Shown here: positions 58,801-64,000 of the stretch, piece by piece | How the letters are laid out: each line of letters opens with the position of its first letter | How positions within the stretch are numbered: position 1 is the first letter of the stretch | Source: Sphagnum magellanicum | Taxonomy: Eukaryota; Streptophyta; Sphagnopsida; Sphagnales; Sphagnaceae | Direction: 5' to 3' | Length of the DNA: 64,000 nt | Assembly (NCBI GenBank): GCA_021904315.1 | Contig: CM038923.1 | Coordinates: 6,330,038-6,394,037 of the forward strand | Notes under the pieces: model-generated | What the model saw: the letters and a program-made list of their open reading frames with translations, nothing else | Databases searched by the model: none | Told to the model about the DNA's origin: nothing | Made by a program: the position numbers and the translations under genes

Positions 58801-61800
58801 TCTAGCGATCTTGACCATCCTAATAATTATTTAAATTGAAAAGGATAAAAAAAAGGGAAAAAAAACCTTTGATGGATTATGTTAAACGTGGGATGACATT
58901 AAGTTTTAATTTATGCATGAGATGTTTTTAACATCATGTGTTCTTTTCACTACAAGGTGGTCAAATCTCTTTTGATTTTCCAAAAACTTATTTGTTTAGC
59001 AAAAATGATATCAACTATATTGGTAAAAATAACTCAAATTTATGATTGGTTTTGTTTTATTATAGCATTTTCACAATCATTGTCATTAAGGTATATATAT
59101 CATGATAATGTTTTTGGAAAATTTCCCCAAAAAGTAAAAAAATTAGTCAATTTTACATTATAAAAACAAGATTTTCCCCAAATTATTAAAACTAATGCAT
59201 TTGATTATAGTTTGTGCATGAGAAAAAAACTCCAATTCCACATTTGTTTCGATCTCATATTCAACAAACAACAATGAATCAATTCTTGATTATTTTCTTT
59301 TGTTTTTACTTTGGATTTGAAATTTTATTTTTTATTATATTTGAATTATTACTAATCATATTTTAAGAAATTAGGTGATTAAAGAAATTATTTCACTTAA
59401 TTTCCCAACATTAATCTACATTAAAATATTTTGAGGTTTAAGGGATGGACAAGGTGATGGATTTTGTACTAAAAAATGGAACAATGTGTTGGTAGAAACT
59501 TAAGCTAAGTGGTACAATACTGAAGGTAAGCCAAAAAATATTGTTGGAAGTTCATCATGAAAAAGGCAGCTCAAAAGGGGATTATGTCATCTTTAAAATG
59601 ATTTCAATTCCTCCATTCAATTGTTAAATTGATTAAAAAAACAATTAATTTGATTTAAAATATAGTTATTTAAAAAGAATGCCATTTTAAACAAATAGGA
59701 TTGTAAAATGGGTTTTAGAAAGTACTTCCAATTTTGCAAAGTATATGAGGTTTTTTAAAAATTGAAAAGAAAGCTAAACTTTGAATTTGAAAGTTCATCA
59801 ATCATCTTAAAAAATTGAAACAAAGTTTCTTACCATTTTGGATTTTATTTTTTTTAACAACCATTTTTTTCTCATAAATTGAACTTCCACTTGGATGGTG
59901 AATGAAGTTTTAAATATGTAATTGGTATTGAAATTAAATTATTAAAATAATGAAACTATGTCAATATAACTAGATTTCATTACTACATACATCCATTTTT
60001 GTTGTAGTCTTTAGTGGTGAAAATACCCATTTCATCTTCATTTTATTCTAAAACCATTGGGAAATGCCCAAAACTCACTTGTAAAAGATGAAAAAATATA
60101 TAGTAATATATATGTTGAATGGATGTAGTTATTCATTATTGCAATTTTAAAATAGGTTTTAAAATACCTCATTATTTTCAAGGATAACCATTTCTTATTC
60201 AATGAAGGTATTAAGTTAAATGAAACTCATTTTTAACCCCTACAAGGCGTTGGATAAATGACCAACACATTCAAGATTCAAAAATTCTTCTTTAATGATG
60301 ATGACAATCAAAGTTAATAAAATGAAGCAAGTGTGGGTCCACATTGCACTATCATTTATTTGACAATTCCAAATTGGAAAATTTCTTCAAAAGTTGTTGA
60401 GTCACATTTGACAAGTGCATGCCAAAAATTGTTGCCAAAGGTGATTTAACCCATTCCCAAGCAAGAAGGGGACACAAGAAGGAACAATTGGCCATAGGAA
60501 GAAGGCATCATTGTGGCTATCCTTTTGTTTTCTTTTAGTTGCATTTTCGGCCTTTATTTGTGCGAGATTTGGGGATATCAAACTAGAGTTCTAATTCTTT
60601 TATTTTGTTTATTTTGTTCATGTTGTTGTGGGAGCACAAGATTTGAAAGAAATAAAGGTCCAAAAAAATTTAGTCTTTAGTTTATGCGGCAAATAAAACA
60701 TGGTTGGTATTGTTGTTTTCAATACTTGGATTCAAATTCTAATGTGGTAAGTTTTAGGTTTGATGAACTTCCTAAAGATGATGAGAAATGGGGCTTTGTA
60801 GAACTATCCAAATGAGCTCTAGATTTGTTAAAGGAATGTAAAAAACTATGCAAGGGAATAATGGCAATGGGAAAAACTATCGGGAGAACTAAGACCACAA
60901 TGGCTTCCACCACCACCTCTTTGTTTATAGATTTTTTTGGCAACAATTCAATCTAGTTTGGAGCATTGCTTTGGAGATTTTTAATTGATGCCCCCTATAA
61001 TGTTTCTCTTAGGTTGCATGTTTCAACTCATAATTGTCTAGGACACAAGCTCCATTTTTGCATTAATCTAAGATTAAAACATGCATTGGGATTAAGATTT
61101 GAGTGCAATTTTGAAAAATTCCCCTAGGTTTTGTCATGGAAATGAATGGATTTTTTTCAAGTCAAAAATTGTTGAACCAACAAGTGGTAGAACAATTTTA
61201 TCAATGTATAAAGCCCTAAATTTGAAATTTTGTTACTTGGATATAATTTAGGGTTATAATATCTTTATAATTCTATGTAGGGAAGAATTAGAATATGGTA
61301 CCAAATCCATGACTTGGATTGGAAACTTTCATGTGAGGTGTAAAGTGGTGTGCAATTTCTTTTTTATTAGACTTTGGTTTATTAATCTTCCGGTATTTAC
61401 AATCGATAAATCTGCTTCATAGTTTAATTAGGCCATGTTTGAACATAATGTTTATTTTTTTGCACCCATTGTTTTGTTACTTTACCCTAAGGTTAGTTTT
61501 GTCATTAAATAATCCTCAAAAAAATGACATGAAATTTTGTGAAAATATGGAATTGACATGTTGAAAATCATCATAATTATCATAGGCTACATTGAATAAG
61601 TTCACTGCTCATATCACAATATTATAGTAGATTGTGGAAACAAATATAATTTCAAAATAAAAAAACGAATTTATTTTTTGAAAAAAAAAATATTCATTTT
61701 GTCAATGTGGATATTGACTGTAGGTTATGGTAAATGGTTTAAATGTTCAAATTTTGAATTGTCCACCCAGTGTTCGAATCATTAATAAATAGTGTGATGA

Positions 61801-61923
61801 TGATTATTAGTGGGTTAGAACACTTACTTTCCCTAGTTTTGTAAGAATTTTTTTAAAAAAAACTTTAAAAGTTCAATTATGGAAAGACATTCAACAAATA
61901 GTTAACAAACCACCATGATGCCA

Positions 61924-62746
61924 TGTGACGCACTCCCAGGCCCCTTGTTGAACCCACTTGAGGGTCCAACTATGTAGAGTTGCGGAAAGTCAGGATTTGA
62001 GGGTCGCTCCTGACTTCCAGCACTAAAAGGGGATAAAGGGGCGTGCTAAAAATCCCGGGATTAGACTAGGAAGAGGGACTAGATTATCAAGCTCGAATCT
62101 GCATCTAAAACCAACCACAAGAGGGTTAGTTAGCATTCGGGAACACCCTTGGGTGTTAGGACAAGCCACGGGCACTTTGACACACAAGATTCACCACGAC
62201 CCGGACTCGAGGGAAGCCACCACCTTCCTCTATATAGTATTCTTTGCATCTCACCGCAGAGGCTACATCCGAATGGCTCTTTTTCCCGGGACTCCCAAGT
62301 TGGAGTCCCAAAATTGTCCCGGGTTGGAGTCTCGGGACTTTGGACGTTCATAGCTCCTCGCCCCAAACTCGGATTGGGACCAAATTTGAACCAAAGTTGT
62401 AGCTCTCATCGAGAGCTTTCCAACACCATGTCGCAATCCTTGAGGTGACATCGGGAAGAGGTCGATTCTCGACTTTTAATGGTCGGGAGTCAAATTGGCA
62501 GTTTGACTTCCGACCCTTCTTTTGCCCATAACTTGGGCTGCACATGTCCAAATGGCCCATGCGAGGCCATTTTGGGCATCTACACTTCAAGACCTTTCCA
62601 TTGATATAAAGAACGCACCAATGCAAGGAGATTTGACCCCTCAAATCGTCTTCTAAATTTTTGGGAGTCCTTAAGGACTCCAAGTCTCTCATTTTTGGGA
62701 ATGTGAATTGCATTCTCACACTTGGCCCCAAAGTGGAGTTGCGACA
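61924..62746 (-). mobile_element. LTR-like fossil repeat, copy 2 (probable solo LTR)
   Basis: Read on the minus strand it starts TGTCGCAACTCC and ends GCGTCACA, the TG...CA ends of an LTR. It is about 823 bp long and has higher GC than its surroundings. It aligns with 42530-43360 in the opposite orientation. No internal domain is visible beside it and no convincing flanking duplication was found. Likely a Ty3/gypsy-type relic, old. Confidence 0.42.
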
Positions 62747-64000
62747 ATAAGACTATGCTTTTGCATGTCCCTAACATTGAAATTGACTACATTGTCCAAC
62801 TAGATGTTGAACACCTATTTGGTTTGGTTGAACATTTTTGTGTATAAAATTTGTCACATTCATCTTATTTCATCTATTAAAATTTTCAATAACAAATTTC
62901 ACCCCATTTGGTATTTTTGTGCACATTTTTTTTATTATCAAAATATATTTTGTTATGTTTAGAGTTATGTTTCAATTTGTCATAGTCTTCATTTCTTGTT
63001 TGAATATTTTTTATTATTTGTAAATCATTTCTTGTTTTGGGTGGGTATTTGATTTTGATCATTATTAGGGTTTTTTTTTTTGACTTTTTAACATAAAAGA
63101 ACCTTTGGTTTTGGTTTATGGAAAATGAAAAAAATATATATCTAGTTTTAATGTTTGAAGAATTAAAAATCAAAGAACCTTTAGATCCAATTATTTCAAT
63201 TAAGATCCAAAGGATCCATGAAAAAACTTCAACAAATGAATACATTCATGAATTGTTAATTCAAAACTTGTGGGTTTTGATTTTTGAAAGTTTATAAATA
63301 AATAACCTCCAATGTTAAATCATGATTAATATATTAAAATTGGTTCTTTGGTTTTTTGATAATCATAGTTATGTATCATAACTAGTTATTTGATTTTATG
63401 ATAATCATTATTAATATTTCAAATTTGTGATTTTTTGAAACCCATGAACTGTATATTGAAAATCACCAACATGTATTTTTTGAAATTATACATATCATGC
63501 ATATTATCAAATAGAATCTACCTTTTGCAAAAGATGTGAGATTTCAAAAAATTGAAATGTTCATTCCAATGAACATTTCATTTTTTGAAACACCTAGGTT
63601 CTTCTTTCCATTTCCCCCATGATATTAAATGGATATGGATATTATAAAAAAAAAGTAAAATAAAATAAATTTGAATGATGTTTTATGTAAAGGAAAAGCC
63701 TAAAAGAGTGGGGGTGTTCTTGAAATAAGCGCCAAATGTTTACTTCAAGCACATACTTATTTCAAGAATGTACCATTACAAAGGTGTTACTTAACACAAA
63801 AATGTTTTTTTTTTTTGGATTTTTTGAAGAGTCGTAGTTACACATCAAAGCCATTTTAATTTTTTTTTCAAAAACCATGATTTAGATTTCAAAACTAATT
63901 TTTTTGCAACCTAAAATTAATTCATATGAGTTGATGGACATGCACATAAGGGTTTAATAACTAAATGCTGACAAAGCTTTTGGCGACAGTGACAAAATTC
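62747..64000. other. AT-rich intergenic DNA, no gene seen
   Basis: Very AT-rich. Short open frames only, none with recognisable content. Confidence 0.5.

Larger units (their letters stand above)
55074..61923. other. AT-rich intergenic DNA, no gene seen
   Basis: Nothing with coding character. It contains a diverged direct repeat pair (about 55690-56040 and 58480-58800) and a TAGG-rich block (57000-57290). The rest is A- and T-rich sequence without recognisable elements. Confidence 0.5.

Overview
The window reads as nuclear DNA of a land plant. The recognisable genes are plant genes with GT-AG introns: an ankyrin/PGG-type membrane protein, an ABIL subunit of the SCAR/WAVE complex, a plant-type BSD-domain protein, a PDF1-like secreted wall protein, and a nuclear gene for a bacterial-type ribosome maturation factor (DarP/YjgA, DUF615). 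Intergenic DNA is AT-rich and full of old, mostly non-autonomous DNA transposons, which fits a plant with moderate to large intergenic spaces. A non-flowering plant (bryophyte, lycophyte or fern) is my guess from the unusual ANK-PGG-SPRY protein, but the species cannot be named from the sequence.

Layout. 1-12.25 kb: one large intronless gene (161-3943, +) for a protein of ankyrin repeats, four membrane segments and a C-terminal SPRY domain. It is followed by a diverged direct duplication of its 3' half plus about 2.6 kb of downstream DNA (2758-6575 copied as about 9434-12245). The second copy is a pseudogene. Comparing the copies exposes two later insertions: a 602-bp inverted-repeat element in the first copy and a 160-bp MITE in the second. 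12.4-15.7 kb: a seven-exon minus-strand DarP-like gene whose exon phases all close. 16.9-18.2 kb: several exon-like open segments on the minus strand of unknown identity.

18.5-27.1 kb is gene-poor and AT-rich, with two MITEs. 27.16-30.15 kb (+) is the ABIL gene, tail-to-tail with the BSD-domain gene (34165-31256, -). Upstream of the BSD gene, on the other strand, four tandem ~200-bp units each look like a complete exon plus intron. 39972-37371 (-) is a two-exon gene for a secreted, repeat-rich PDF1-like protein.

40-64 kb has no convincing host gene. It holds short tandem and dispersed repeats, a second copy of the 380-bp fold-back MITE, a complete but inactivated pogo/Tigger-like transposon (52908-55071) with TA target-site duplication, two copies of an LTR-like repeat in opposite orientation (42.5 and 61.9-62.7 kb), a diverged direct repeat pair at 55.7 and 58.5 kb, and long AT-rich stretches. 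The genes do not form an obvious functional cluster: they cover organelle ribosome assembly, actin nucleation control, a BSD-domain protein, the cell wall and a probable membrane sensor or scaffold.
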